Below, piece by piece: positions 10,201-21,285 of a DNA stretch of 64,000 bases (within the stretch, counting starts at the first letter, position 1; each line of letters begins with the position of its first letter). Made by a program: the position numbers and the translations under genes. Under the pieces are notes generated by a model that did not search any database, was not told the DNA's origin, and saw only the letters and a program-made list of their open reading frames with translations. Source of the DNA: Heterocephalus glaber. Lineage: Eukaryota > Chordata > Mammalia > Rodentia > Bathyergidae. Where the stretch lies: contig NW_004624782.1 of assembly GCF_000247695.1 (NCBI RefSeq), forward strand, positions 11,322,233-11,386,232, read 5' to 3'.

Positions 10201-11734
10201 AATGGCATAAACTCTCCTCTCCCTTAATCACAGGCTACACGACTGGTCTTCAGGAGCTGTCAGGAGGGTCCTGGTCTTGCAGGAATAATGCTCAGCCCAC
10301 TCCTGGCACACTGTGGTGGTTCACCATTAATCATAGACCCGACAGCTTGACCATCTCACAAGAACACGGGGGTTTTGGCAAGGCAGTTCCCTAAAGGTAA
10401 ATTCCACGCAGCTCTGCCTATCGATTTTATTCCTCAGCAATGCTGTGACTGATCCATTACCACACATTTCAGAGCAATCCCTGAAATTAGGTGATTGCAC
10501 CTGCTCTGCCGCTGTGAGGACCAAAGCCTGTCCACCGCATCAATTACCTGTGCATATGGGTCCTGCTATCCCGGACTCTCTCCTCTCCACTGAGTTCAGG
10601 CAGCCCAAGCCATCTGCAACCTCTGTGCCTTGGCAATGGACTGCGGCAGGTGTGTGAGGTTGTCCATTCTGACAGCTCATTGACTCATTTTGCATCTCTC
10701 CATTCACTCAATTATTCATCGAGTAAGCATTCATTGCTAGCTAACTCCATGCTGGGGAGAGCCCCTCTGTCCTTTCCACAGTTCCCGGGGGCCCCTTTAA
10801 CCTGTGTTTGTAGTTTTTCTCTCTATCACCATTGAAACTTTGCAAGTGTCTCTTCCTCCACATCTGGAAGACACAAACTTTCACCTGGGAAACATGTCCC
10901 GGGGGCGTGTTATTAGCGTCTGTTACAGATCTTGCTGCTCCTGGTTTAAATATATATTTTAAATCCCTTGGTCCTTCGCTTTCTGTGTTTCCTTCCGTCT
11001 CCTAGCACAGGAAGGCAATTCCCCAGGAAGACCAGGGCAGCTTCTCTTGCCATTTCTCCTCTGCCTCCTCTTTTGTAATTCAGAGAGGAGGCCTGGGATG
11101 CACTTTCTGAAGGACACAGGATAATAACAAAATCACTGATAATGCTAAAGATAGCTTTTAATGAATTTTGTTTCTGGGTATTATTGGAGCATTTTTGCTG
11201 GTGAGAGAGACCTTTTCAAGCTCCAAGAGTTTCACATTTGGAGACTTTTACAGCTTTGGGAAGGTTGTTCAGCATGGGCTCAAAAAACGTTTCTTTTGAC
11301 AAGAGCTAGATCTAGTTTGTTTAAATGGTTACTTTTATTTTTCCCATTTTATTGTTATTTGTAAAAATCTGTATATTTTCCTGGATGCAAAAATAGCTGA
11401 GTTGCATTTCATTTTGTTTTTTTCTTTTCCTCCCCTGACTGTTGACAGCCTGAACTGCTGAGTGTAGAACTGAAGCCTGTTTTCTTATTAAAAGGCATTC
11501 AGTCTCCCAGGTAGGTGTGGGGGCTCTCAGGGCCCTGCCGCACTTACAGGGCATTGGAGGGAGTGGAGCCCATGGCCCGGCTGCTGGTCTGTGCTGAGAG
11601 AGCTCAGTAGTCACCTGGGACTTGTGCCTTCCGAGGGCCTGCTGGGTGCCAGTTGCCCTGACACAGGGACTCCGTGAAGAGACCGTTAACATCACACCGG
11701 CTTCTGTAGACAGACACTGAGGTTCACTTGTTCT
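10201..11734. other. No gene recognised
   Basis: Moderately GC-rich in places, with only short frames. A 170-codon minus-strand frame at 11321-11833 runs on into the L2 fragment and is not credible as a gene. Confidence 0.5.
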
Positions 11735-12250
11735 TTTATTCTTTTGTTCATTCATATTTGTTGGTGACCTACTATGTGCCAGACACCATTCTAAGGCACT
11801 GGCCATAAATACAGCCGTGGACAATGATACCAAAATCTCTGCCCATCGTGAGTTTAAATGTCAGAGGGATGAGACAGCCAAATAATGAGTACGTGTTGTC
11901 GCATAGTGACAAGTGCTATGGAAAGGCATAAAGCAGAGATGCGTACAGGGGGACTTGGGAGTCCCAGTTTTAAGAAGAGTACCCTCACTGAAATGATGGC
12001 ATTTGAACAGGGACTCAGGAGAAGTGATACACATCGGAGGTGGGGAAGAAGCAATGTTAGAGGGAGGGAACTCATTGCAAAGGCCCTGTGGCCAGCGTGC
12101 TTAGCCCAAGGAAGAGCAGAAGAGACTGGAGTGGCTGGAGTGGAGTCAACAAGGCAGAGAGTGTGATACTGTGAGTCAGATGTGACCTCGGTCTCGCGGG
12201 GTCCTGGAGGCCACTGTAAGGGCAGTGCCTTGTAGTGTGAGAGCGGGAGG
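11735..12250 (-). mobile_element. L2 LINE fragment, antisense
   Basis: Good reversed L2 series: 'gttcattcatatttgttggtgacctactatgtgccagacacc', 'atctctgcccatcg', 'gtgacaagtgctatggaaa', 'gggacttgggag', then 'tgaacagggactcaggag' and 'gtgactgtgagg'-like blocks. At about 500 bp it is one of the longer L2 pieces here. The minus-strand frame 11854-12489 lies across it and is spurious. Confidence 0.75.
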
Positions 12251-12794
12251 AGCCTTGTGGGGTTTTCATAGGGAGGGCAACAACCTGAACTGCACAGTCT
12301 GCGACTGGGACTCGGTTCTCTCCTGCAGCCTGGGCCGATGTCCTCTTCCGAGGCTACGTCCTTCTTTCCGCATTTCGGCGTAACTGTGTGCGCCTGCGCC
12401 CGTCCATCCCATGAGCCTGTGGCCTCACACGGTACAGACTGAAGCTCGGCTTCCGAGTTGATTCCCTGCTGCTTACCCGGAATCAGCACGTAGCAGTCTT
12501 GTGGAATAGACCCACCTCTACACCTGCAGAATAAACGAGGAATGGTTCTATGAAATTCAAATTTTAAAATACATTCTTTTTATAAAACAAGGAGGGGAAA
12601 ACAAGAAATACATAGTCAGAAAATACATACCACACTTCCTTTCAGTATTTTTCACCTGCTGATAAAATTTAGACAAATAATAATGACAATGTAATTGTTT
12701 GCAACTGTCATTTTAAATGTAATGTTGGACCATAAAGATTTCTTGATGTTTCTGTGGATCCTTTGTACTGAGCTTTAAATAGCTGATCGGACAG
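12251..12794. other. No gene recognised
   Basis: The left part (12330-12480) is relatively rich in CpG for this window. The right part is AT-rich. No element identified. Confidence 0.45.
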
Positions 12795-13080
12795 CTTTAT
12801 AAGCGATGTGTCATAATTCATTCTACCAGTTCCATTTGGGGCCAGTTGGAAGCCTTCCAGGTATGCTCATTTTCTTTCTTTTTGCTAATATAGATAATGC
12901 AACAATTGACATCTTTGTGCAGGTAGCTTTTTCGTTTTGTTGTCTCATAATCTCAGGCTATGTTCCCAGCAGTGGGATCCTTGGATCAAAAGATATCAAC
13001 ACCTTTACAGTCACTTTCAGGATTTTCATTTCACTTTCTGGCGACTACTGCAATCCACATCCATGCGGAGATAAAGTACT
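12795..13080 (-). mobile_element. Possible ancient L1 fragment, antisense
   Basis: 'ctaatatagataatgcaacaattgacatctttgtgcagg' followed by 'ttcccagcagtgggatccttggatcaaaag' follows the order of the reversed ORF2/3'-end region of old mammalian L1s ('taataatgctgcaatgaacatcttt...gtgggattgctgggtcaaa'). Strongly diverged. Confidence 0.5.
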
Positions 13081-13868
13081 GTAGCTCCAGTTCAGGTGGA
13101 TGAAATTGCTTTGCTTCCTTCTGTCTTCCAAGACTAGTGCTAAACAAAAAGGGTACAGGAATGATGTGATAATAGCAAAACACATCCTTTACTAAATAAC
13201 TATTCTGCACCATTTTATCCTTTAGTCTTTACCATAGCTTTTATCTGCACGGGTTTTTTGTTCGTTTTTGCTGAAGAAGGAAGAAAATCAAGACACAGCA
13301 AGATCAGCAACTGTCCACAGTCCACTTGACCAGTGGAGAAGAGGACCCTCCTTCATTCCACCCTGCAGCCCAAGGCCTGAGGGCATGTCTGACCCTTCCA
13401 CCAGCTCCTGAGTTAGATGGGAAGAAACTGTGTTGGTATAAATATGATCATGATGAGCTACCATGGAGATATGCTAAAGGATAGAGGCAGCACCTAAAAT
13501 GGAATAATTAAATCTGTCACAGTGGGGCAGAAAAGATTTCAAAAACGAGGTGACAGTGGAAAATAGGAATTTTCCAAATAGAAAAAACAAAATGTGAGAA
13601 GGCATTTCAGAAAAGAGAACAGTGTGTTAAAGACAACCAACAGAGGACCAGAACAATGACAGATAAGGAAACATCCGGAAATGTGGTGAAAGGGCCAGCA
13701 GGGGCCAGGGCTGAGGGTTCGGCAGGGGCTGAGGAGGAGACCGCAGTCAGAGCTGGTGCCTTCATCTGCCTTAATGGGTGTCCAGGGCTCCACCTCATCC
13801 ATTCTCCATCCTGGCTGCACCACAGGATCATGGGGCATGTTTTAGTGTTATGATGTGTGTTTTGTTTT
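13081..13868. other. No gene recognised; pre-insertion flank of the L1
   Basis: Sequence between an old L1 fragment and the 5' target duplication of the younger L1. No repeat or credible gene seen. Confidence 0.5.
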
Positions 13869-13879
13869 GAAATAGGAAT
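13869..13879 (+). repeat. L1 target-site duplication, 5' copy
   Basis: GAAATAGGAAT, repeated exactly at 16550-16560 on the other side of the L1. The run TTTTG immediately before it fits an L1 endonuclease-type target. Confidence 0.9.
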
Positions 13880-15410
13880 CGGATTTGTTCATAAAGTCCT
13901 TTCCTATGCCAATGTCTTCAAGAGTTCTACCAAACTTATCTTCCAGCTGGTTTAGTGTTTCTGTTTTAATATTCAGATCTTTAATCCACTTCCATCTTAG
14001 TTTAGTGCATGGCGACAGGTATGGGTCTAGTTTTCATCTTTGGCAGGTTGAAATCCAGTTTTTCCAACACCATTTATTAAATAGACTATCTTTCCTCCAA
14101 TGAGGGTGGTTGGCTCCTTTGTCAAAGATGAGGTAGCTGAGTATGTCTGGAGTTGTTTCTGCATCTTCTAATCTATTCCACTGATCTCAGGTCTGTTTCT
14201 TTGCCAGTACCATGCTGTTTTTATCACAGTGGCTTTGTAGTATAGTTTCATGTTGGGGATTGTGATACTGCCTGTCATGTCTTTGTTGCCTAGAATTGCT
14301 CTTGCTATTGTAGGTCTTTTCTTGTTCCAAATGGATTTTTGGGTTGTTTTTTCTAGTTCTGTGAAATATATTGTTGGAATTTCAATCAGCATTGCATTAA
14401 ATCTATATAGCAGTTTTGGAAGTATGGCCATTTTCACTGTATTGGTTCCTCCAGGAACAAGGGATGTCTTTCCATTTTCTTATATCCTCTTTGATCTCTT
14501 TTTTCAGAGTGCTGTAATTTTCAGTTAGAGGTCCTTTGCTTCCTTTGTTAGATTGATTCCTAGATATTTCATTTTTTTGTACGCTATTGTAAAAGGAATT
14601 GTTTCCCTAATTTCTCTCTCATTGAGTCTGTTATTTGTTTACAAGAAGGTTATTGTTTTTTGAATACTGACCTTCTATCCAGCTACTCTACTGAATCTGC
14701 CAATTAAGTCTAGAAGTCTTTTGGCAGAGTTTTTTGGGTCTTCTATGTAAAGTATTATATCATCAGCAAATAATGACAGTTTAACTTCTTCCTTTCCTAT
14801 CTTTATTCTTTTTATTTCTTTCTCATTTCTAATTGCTGTGGCTAATGTTTCCAGAATGATATTGAACAAGAGTGGTGACAGTGGGCATTCTTATCTTGTT
14901 ACTGATTTTAGAGTGAAAGTTTTCAGTTTTTGACCATTTAGTTTGATGTTGGCTGTTAGATTTTTATAGATAGCCTTAATCAGCTTGAGATAAAGACCTA
15001 TTCCAATTTTCTGTAGGGTTTTTATCATTAATGGGTGTTGGATTTTGTTGAATGCTTTTTCTGCATCTATTGAGATCATCGTATAGTTTTTGTCCTTGGC
15101 TCTGTTAATATAGTGTATTACATTTATTGATTTATCAATGTTAAACCATGCTTGCATCCCTGGGATAAACCCAACTTGGTCAGGGTGTATAATCTTCTCG
15201 ATGACCCTCTGTATTCTGTTTGCCAGTATTTAGTTGAAGATTTTTGCATCTATGTTCATTAGGGAGATTGGCCTATAGTTCTCTTTTTTTGGTTGGGTCT
15301 TTCTCTGGCTTTAGAATCAAAGTAACACTTGTTTCCAGGAATGAGTTTGGAAGCCTTGCTTCCCTTTCAATTTCCTTGATGAATTTAAAGAGTAATGGTG
15401 ATAGTTTTCA
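13880..15410 (-). pseudogene. L1 ORF2 reverse-transcriptase region, inverted and broken
   Basis: Minus-strand frames at 14891-15157, 14675-14869 and 14168-14437 are successive pieces of ORF2p from the reverse-transcriptase domain to the region after it. The RT active-site motif FADD is visible at about 14759-14770, and [13 protein letters not shown] followed by FTELEKTT marks the thumb-proximal part. Stops and frameshifts separate the pieces, and the N-terminal endonuclease domain is absent. In an intact L1, ORF2p nicks the target and copies L1 RNA. Here only a fossil remains. Confidence 0.93.
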
Positions 15411-15425
15411 TGAGAACCAGCACAA

Positions 15426-16091
15426 AGAATCAACAACTGGGATCTCATCTTATTAAAAAGTTTCTGCACTGCAAGAGAAACTATCAACAGAGCTAAGAGA
15501 CAACCTACAATGTGGGAAAATTTTTTTAGCAGCTATACCTCAGACAAAGGACTACTATCTAGAATATATAAAGAACTGAAAAAAATGAGACCCCTCAGAT
15601 TCAAAGACCCAATTCAAAAATGGGCATCTGAAATGAACAGATATTTCTCAGACAAAGAAGTAAAAGCAGCAAATAAACATAGGTAAAAATGCTCAACATT
15701 ACTGGTCATTCAAGAGATGCAGATGAAAACAACACTGAGATTCCACCTCACCCCAGAAAGAATGGCTGCTATCAAGAAATCAACCAGTAACAAATGCTGT
15801 CAGGAGTGAGGGGAGAAAGGAACCCTTCTCCATTGCTGGTGGGAGTGCACGCTGGTGCGACCACTATGGAAATCAGTATGGAGATACCTCAAAGAACTAG
15901 GGCTGAAGGTCCCATTTGACCCAGATATTCTCCTGCTGGATATCTTCCCAAAAGAATTGAAAGAATCATACCACAGTGATATATGTGCACCCATGTTCAT
16001 AGCAGCACAGTTTGTAATAGCTAAAGCTTGGAAGCAGCCGAAATGTCCATTAACTGGAGACTGGATAAAGAAAATGTGGGTTTTTTTATAA
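15426..16091 (+). pseudogene. L1 ORF2 C-terminal region, broken
   Basis: The plus-strand frame from 15426 reads the ORF2p C-terminal part (start NNWDLI, then [17 protein letters not shown]). An in-frame TAA stops it at 15684-15686. Homology resumes in the same frame and includes the 'LLHCWWEC' and '[11 protein letters not shown]' motifs near 15826-15890, and '[11 protein letters not shown]' near 16020, ending at 16091 after a T-run frameshift. The cysteine-rich C-terminal segment is recognisable but decayed. Confidence 0.92.
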
Positions 16092-16549
16092 AATGGAGTA
16101 CTACTCAGCCATAAAGAATGAGAAACTAGAGAAATTTATAGCTAAATGGATCCACATTGAGGCAGTACTCTTAAGTGAAATAAATAGGACACACATGTGC
16201 AAATACCAAATAGTTTCTCTAGTGTGAGAAACTGAAAGTGTAAACAAGGATTAAAACAATTAAAAGGAATAATTGATAATTTGAAATAGGAAGAAAAGGT
16301 CCAAAGGGGTAGGGAAAGTGGGAGGGGAAGGGGAAAGGAAAAAAGGGAAAGGAAAAATTATGAGAAAAGGAAAAAATGGAAACAAAGTCTATGTAAATAG
16401 GGAAGGGTGGAGGGGATGAATGGTGCACAGGTAATGGGGAAAAAGTAAGAACCAAGATACATCATGTACAGGTACAAGCACCCAATGATAGATGTAAACG
16501 TATTATATACCTAAAATGTACCAATAAAAGAATGTAAGCAAAAAAAAAA
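16092..16549 (+). mobile_element. L1 3' UTR and poly(A)
   Basis: The last ORF2 codons (actactcagccataaag) lead into a 3' UTR with a G/A-rich tract at about 16290-16410, as is common in L1 3' UTRs. It ends with AATAAAAG at 16523 and an A10 run. Weak decay of the tail fits a not very ancient insertion. Confidence 0.9.
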
Positions 16550-16560
16550 GAAATAGGAAT
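16550..16560 (+). repeat. L1 target-site duplication, 3' copy
   Basis: GAAATAGGAAT directly after the poly(A) run; identical to 13869-13879. Confidence 0.9.
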
Positions 16561-17082
16561 TGGAGCCCTGTTGGATTAGGGTCTTTTCAGGTGGGCCCTG
16601 GGTGAATCTCAGATGCTACCAAGATGGAAAACTTGGCAAACTTCTGTTGCAAGAGAAATTCACTTACTGTCACATACAGAATAAAGTTCATAGCCTTAAA
16701 AACATAAGAGCATCAAACTCAGGTAGGTGTTTGGAGGGACCCTCTGGTGACTGTGAGCGAGTGTCATGTGGCAGGTGCACTGCCCCTTCTGCAAGTGTGC
16801 CCCCTACAATCAGAATTGCATGATGGGGGCCCACAAGCAAAGTCCCTCCCTCTCCAAAACAAAGGTTCACGTGAGGCCAGGGCAGTGCTCTTCCCTGGCT
16901 GTCACATTGAGAGGCTGAGCAGTTTCTCAAGGTTTGCTGCCTGTTCGAATTATCCAGATGTGAGGAGTCTCTTCCCTAAGAATCTTCCCTTTATAATTTA
17001 GTCAAAATTCAATTTGGGGACACAGCCACCAGCTTTTTTGAGGTCACTAGTGTGATCTCAATGAATAACCAAGTTTAAAAAT
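16561..17082. other. No gene recognised
   Basis: Unique-looking sequence. Overlapping frames of 80-87 codons lie on both strands, none with a recognisable product. Confidence 0.5.
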
Positions 17083-17236
17083 CAGTGTTTTACCAATTTG
17101 TAGACCAGCTGCATCAGTATGTATCCTGTAAGACTTGGAAATGGAAGATTTTAGGCCCTACCCCAGACCTATGCAATCACAATCTGTCCAAGATCCCTGA
17201 GGAATATGTATGTACATTAAAAGTCAAGAACCACTG
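17083..17236 (+). mobile_element. MER5A-like hAT DNA transposon remnant
   Basis: Starts CAGTGTTTTACC and ends AGTCAAGAACCACTG, giving the imperfect CAGTGGTTCT-type terminal inverted repeats of MER5A. The inside keeps 'ccagctgcatcagtat' and 'ggccctaccccagacctatgcaatcacaatctg'. Nonautonomous, never coding. An 8-bp target duplication was looked for and not found. Confidence 0.8.
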
Positions 17237-17261
17237 TTCTAGTGCTATTTTAAAAGGCAAT

Positions 17262-17443
17262 ATCCTGCCGGATATGGTGGTGCACCCCTGTAATCCCAGC
17301 ACTTCAGAAGGCTGAGGCAGGAGGATCACAAATTTAGTCCAGCAAGGGAAACTTAGTAACTTAATGAGAACTTGTTTCAAAATAAAAAATAAAAAGGATT
17401 TGAAATTCAACTCAATGCAAAGGCCCTGGGTTCAATCCCCAGT
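17262..17443 (+). mobile_element. B1-dID (MEN-type) SINE
   Basis: B1 half at 17262-17390: 'gccggatatggtggtgcacccctgtaatcccagcactt', 'ggctgaggcaggaggatcac', then an A-rich linker, then an ID half with 'ctcaatgcaaaggccctgggttcaatccccag' (B-box-like GGTTCAATCC). The tail has become a CA microsatellite. This is a complete dimer and a strong rodent marker. Confidence 0.93.
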
Positions 17444-17483
17444 GACACACACACACACACACACGTGCGCACACACACACACA
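17444..17483 (+). repeat. (AC)n microsatellite at SINE tail
   Basis: Two AC runs separated by GTGCGC, directly at the 3' end of the B1-dID. Confidence 0.95.
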
Positions 17484-17604
17484 TCAACATAGGGTAAATG
17501 ATTATCACAAAAATTCCTATACTTTAGGTGTATAAGAATATATTTCCTTTTAATCTGTAGCTGTATGATTTAATTGGTTAATTTCTTGGGCTTTGTTTCT
17601 TGTT

Positions 17605-17790
17605 TGCAGTATGGCGATTGAATGCAGGCCACAATGAGGTACAGACAGCCCCAGCCTTTTTCTTTTAGCTTTTATTTTGAGACAGGGTCTTGCTAAGTCA
17701 CTAAATTACTCAGACTTCACTAAAATTTGTGATCCTCCTGCCTCAGTCTCCCAGGGTGCTGCGATTCAGTCTTGGGCCACCACACTTGGA
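17605..17790 (-). mobile_element. B1-dID (MEN-type) SINE, antisense, diverged
   Basis: Reversed ID half ('agtatggcgattgaatgcaggcc', 'caatgaggtaca') followed by reversed B1 half ('ttgagacagggtcttgctaagtca', 'gatcctcctgcctcagtctcccagggtgctgcgatt', 'ccaccacacttgg'). Lies tail-to-tail with the sense copy about 120 bp to the left. Confidence 0.88.
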
Positions 17791-19480
17791 TGCTTGTTTG
17801 ATTTGTTGTGTGCGTTAGGTATGATGAACTGAGTATTTTTCTTGCCTCGCTTATGGTTGTGTGATGTTGTATGGGTTACTCCATGTGTGCCTTAGCTGAT
17901 GGCATGGGAGTGGCCTGTGCTATGTATTCAGTGAACAGTACTTGTGGGTGGGGTGCCCTTTCCTGTCTGTGTTTTCCAGGTGGGGGAACTACCAGCATTT
18001 TGGATAGGCTGATTCTAGGGGGGTCTGTAATATACTGCGTGGGAGAACCAGTATTCTTGACTAGGGACAGGAAACACTGTCGCACCCACAGGTGATGTGG
18101 TAATCAGAGTTGTTCCCACACATTTCCAGATACCCTCTAGAGGATGAGAGGCACAGGGTGTGAAGCAGGTAGGACTGCGTCCACATCGAAGTGACTTTGA
18201 AACCGAGTCAATGTCCATGTGCCCTGCGAGTCGGAGGTGGGAGATAGTAACAGGTTGTGCTACAGAAAGACTCCATCATGTTGGTGTTCATGTGAGTGTG
18301 CACATCCTCCACGCCGGCCTGTACATTTGCAACCAGACTGTGGTCCATGGGGGGCATCACAAAGTCGCTGGAAGCAACACACAGGTGTGAATTGGTCAGA
18401 ATCACACAGTGGGGAAAACAGTTTCACGCAAGCCCAGTGGCCACGTGAAGCCATGCTCACAGGTCCAATCACACTCCTGACAAATGGACAGACTGCAGCG
18501 ACCCACGCACGCATACGTCATCGCCCTTCTTTTTAATCTCAGCCAGAGCCAGGCGCCAACCCACAGAGCAAGGCATGAAATCACATGGGATGCACGTACG
18601 TGCACACTCACACTCACACACACACACACAAGCTCTCTTTGGAGGGAGCCCCCGGAGGCACATGAACCACAAACAGATTCTGTTCACCAGCCTTCAAAAG
18701 GGAGGCTTAAGTCGCGTTGTTTTGCGGGTGACCTTGAAAAAGCTGCTTTTGATTCTCTGTTCAGAGAACAGAAAGGGCTCACCTTGAACGATGGGACATA
18801 GAAAGAACCACACAGAGAGGCTGGGACTGCCTGTCACTTGGATTCGGAGAAAACCCCGAACCCAGGCTCGTGACCAGAAGACACCCCACGGAAGGAGCGT
18901 CTCCTTCTCTCCCTCAGCCAGTCCGCTTCTCCCACACACCCAGTTATGTCAGTCCCACTCCCACTCGTGGGTCTTCTAACATCCTAAAGTGCATCTGGGG
19001 AAGCCCAGAGGAACCGCGCTCCTGTTTAAGGCTCTCTGTCAACTGATGCTCGTGTTCTCTGAAGAGCGGACAATTTGTCTTTCAGAAGGGGCCAACGTAT
19101 CCAATTACCATTATATTTTGATTATTATACTAGCAGAATAGATGCGCCAACTGCGAAATAGTTTCTGTGTCCTTCATTTTGAGTTTCAAAATAATATCCC
19201 CAGTTGGGCACAGAGTAGACAGACTTTGTTCGCACACAGACACTCACCTCATTCTAAAACCCAGACCAGAGAAACGCATACAGAAATATTCCCAGAAACA
19301 AACTCCTTTAATTCCACCAGCCCTGGGACATGAACAAAGGGTGATCAAAATGTATGGTGAATGTTTAGATATTTTTAAAAAATGAATTCTAGTAAAAGAC
19401 CCAGTGCCATTAATTCCCCTCCAAAATGACCTGTAACCTGGACACTTCAGAAAGGTAAATTTTGGTCCCAAAGGCAACTG
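17791..19480. other. No gene recognised; CA microsatellite near 18610
   Basis: Several overlapping frames of 60-105 codons on both strands, none recognisable. The segment 18180-18600 contains more CpG than its surroundings. A short CACTCACACACACACA run lies at 18606-18631. No repeat family assigned. Confidence 0.4.
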
Positions 19481-19900
19481 ACTTAGTCTGTTTTGTGTTG
19501 CTATGACAAAATCCCTGTAAGTATCGGGTTTACTAGGCTCACCATTCCTCTGGCTGCAGGGTGCAGACAGCTTGATGCTGATGACCTGCTGGGGACCCCA
19601 AGGGGTGTCACAGAATGTAGAAAAGTGGAAAGGGAACAAATCGTATGCCACGTGGTTACGTGTGCACCTGAGAGATCACAGAGGGGCCAGGATTGCCACT
19701 TCTGTGGGAAGTGGCCTGCTCCTGCCAGACCCGACCCTGGCCTCTGAGACAGCATTGTCTGTTCGTAAAGGGGTTCGTGAGCCAGTCTCATTCCGTCCTC
19801 CAGGCCCTGCCTCAGAGTTTCTGTCACCTCAGTGCCAGCATCTTGGGGACCAACTCCCCACACACGACAGTCAGGAAAAACCACAACCAAAGCATAGCAG
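19481..19900 (-). mobile_element. MaLR-type LTR, antisense
   Basis: Reversed MaLR layout: 'gacttagtctgttttgtgttgctatgacaaaatccct' then 'gggtttactaggctcaccattcctctggctgcagggt', ending with 'cagtgccagcatcttggggaccaa' and 'accacaaccaaagcatag'. The overlapping frames of 135-163 codons here are repeat-derived. Confidence 0.65.
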
Positions 19901-20462
19901 CAGGGGAGCAAAGCCGAGTGGAAAGAAATCCACAACCAAGGAGTCAGGAGCTGAGAATCTTCCCGCTCATCTGTCAACAATGACCTGTGCACCTATTCCA
20001 CTGCAGGACGGGGTTTTCTTCCAAAGCCTTTGTTGTGGCTTTTGTTGTTATTAATCTGTGGGCACAGAGAGAGTGAGGAGGCGCTCAGCAGTGGAGGAAG
20101 TGCTGGGAGCCTTGCTGGAAAAGCCTCTTGGGGTCGTGTTTTTCTGCTGAAGACAGGACTGCAGTCAGCTCGGGCCTCCTTCCATTTTCTCTTGGGTCCA
20201 TATCAGCGAAGGGCCTGGCCCAGCTGACCTGGGCAATCGAGGGAAGGAGGGGAGAGATGCACCGTGGTACAGAGACGCAGGGAAAGAGAAACCGACAAAG
20301 CTTTGGAAAGGAGGTGAGACTTGGCAGAATCTGGAGGAAAGGGGAATGGGGAAGAGAGGATGCGGCAAAGGGAGAGAAAAACGGAGAAAGGAGAGAACAG
20401 GCTGGAAATCGCTCAGGAGACAAAGACAACATGTGTGTGGAAAAGATCATAGCATGGGAGAA

Positions 20463-20468
<6 letters not shown>
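19901..20468. other. No gene recognised
   Basis: The right part (20240-20400) is purine-rich. The opposing frames at 20085-20588 (minus) and 20128-20532 (plus) overlap completely; neither is recognisable. Confidence 0.45.

Positions 20469-20494
<26 letters not shown>
20469..20494 (+). repeat. (GT)n microsatellite
   Basis: Thirteen uninterrupted GT units, followed by looser TGTGTGAGAGAGA. Confidence 0.97.
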
Positions 20495-20499
<5 letters not shown>

Positions 20500-20661
20500 C
20501 ATGCAGGTGTGCACGTGTGTGAGAGAGAATGACAGTGAGTCATAGAGAGAGAACAGAACAAAAATCCCACTAAGTTCCCTGAAATCACTTCAATGAATGA
20601 TCAATTTCCCAAAAGTCAGTGCACAAAATGATTTATTCAGAATCATTTAAAAATTCATCGT

Positions 20662-20749
20662 GGGCCAGGGATTTAGCTCAGTGGTTCTGGCACCTGCCGC
20701 ATGAGCACAAAGTCCTGAGTTCGATCCTTGGTCCCCCCCCCAAAAAAAA
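20662..20749 (+). mobile_element. ID-type tRNA-derived SINE
   Basis: 'gggccagggatttagctcagtggtt' holds an A-box-like sequence, and 'gagttcgatcc' near 20718 a B box; the element then ends in C-rich and A-rich tail sequence. About 88 bp, full length for this type. The flanks 'aaattcatc' and 'aaaatcatc' are a possible imperfect target duplication. Confidence 0.92.
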
Positions 20750-21285
20750 TCATCTAATTACCAAGAATCTATTTGTTTTGAAAATGTATAAAGTTCATGG
20801 CAATTTGTATTCAAATATCTTTGGAGATTTTAATAAAATTTTAATTGATTGATTTTTATTTTGAATTACTAAATAATATTTAAAGGGATATTTGATGGCT
20901 TTTTGGCCAGCCTTGATTGGCTGCTGGAGCAGAAAGAAATGATGCTGTACAGCGAAAAGAGAGAAGGGAATTAAAGTGGATCACAGAGAGGAGCAGAGAG
21001 GCACGGACGAACGCGAAGGAAAGGCCGGAGAGTCAGGGGCCAAAGTGTAGCTGGAGGGTCTGAGAGGAGGCGTCTGGACCTCACAGCCTAAGGACGAAGG
21101 CTAAAGGCTTGTCACCATGCTGAGACTACTGCAGAGCAATATGGATTTGTATGAAATTTATATATACACTGTGAACAGGGATAAATTTGTAACAAAAGAT
21201 GATTATTTTGGGAGATCAGTTTGTTGGAGATTTTTGATTTTGTCAAAGTTATATTCAACAGAGAATTTCTGAGATCCATTATGTG
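20750..21285. other. No gene recognised
   Basis: An AT-rich left half and a purine-rich patch at 20930-21080, without an identified repeat. Confidence 0.45.

Larger units (their letters stand above)
13880..16549 (+). mobile_element. L1 retrotransposon, 5'-truncated and 5'-inverted
   Basis: About 2.67 kb of L1 bounded by an exact 11-bp target duplication. The left 1.5 kb is ORF2 sequence in minus orientation; the right 1.1 kb is the ORF2 end plus 3' UTR in plus orientation, ending in AATAAAAG and an A-run at 16540-16549. The inverted piece ends, at its outer edge, in the ORF2 segment that normally directly precedes the start of the plus-strand piece, as expected of twin-priming retrotransposition. 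It cannot be mobile. Open stretches of 64-89 codons survive in the inverted part, suggesting moderate age. Confidence 0.95.

Noticed and set aside
11854..12489. 211-codon minus-strand open frame, the longest in the window
   Set aside because: Most of it lies on an L2 LINE fragment and it has no recognisable domain, so it is repeat-derived.
17083..17244. 8-bp target duplication for the MER5A-like element
   Set aside because: The eight bases on each side do not match, so none is claimed.
19501..20054. Opposing frames of 160-163 codons
   Set aside because: They overlap fully on both strands and largely coincide with an antisense MaLR LTR.
20662..20749. tRNA gene suggested by A and B boxes
   Set aside because: The boxes belong to an ID-type SINE with a tail, and a complete tRNA cloverleaf is not formed.
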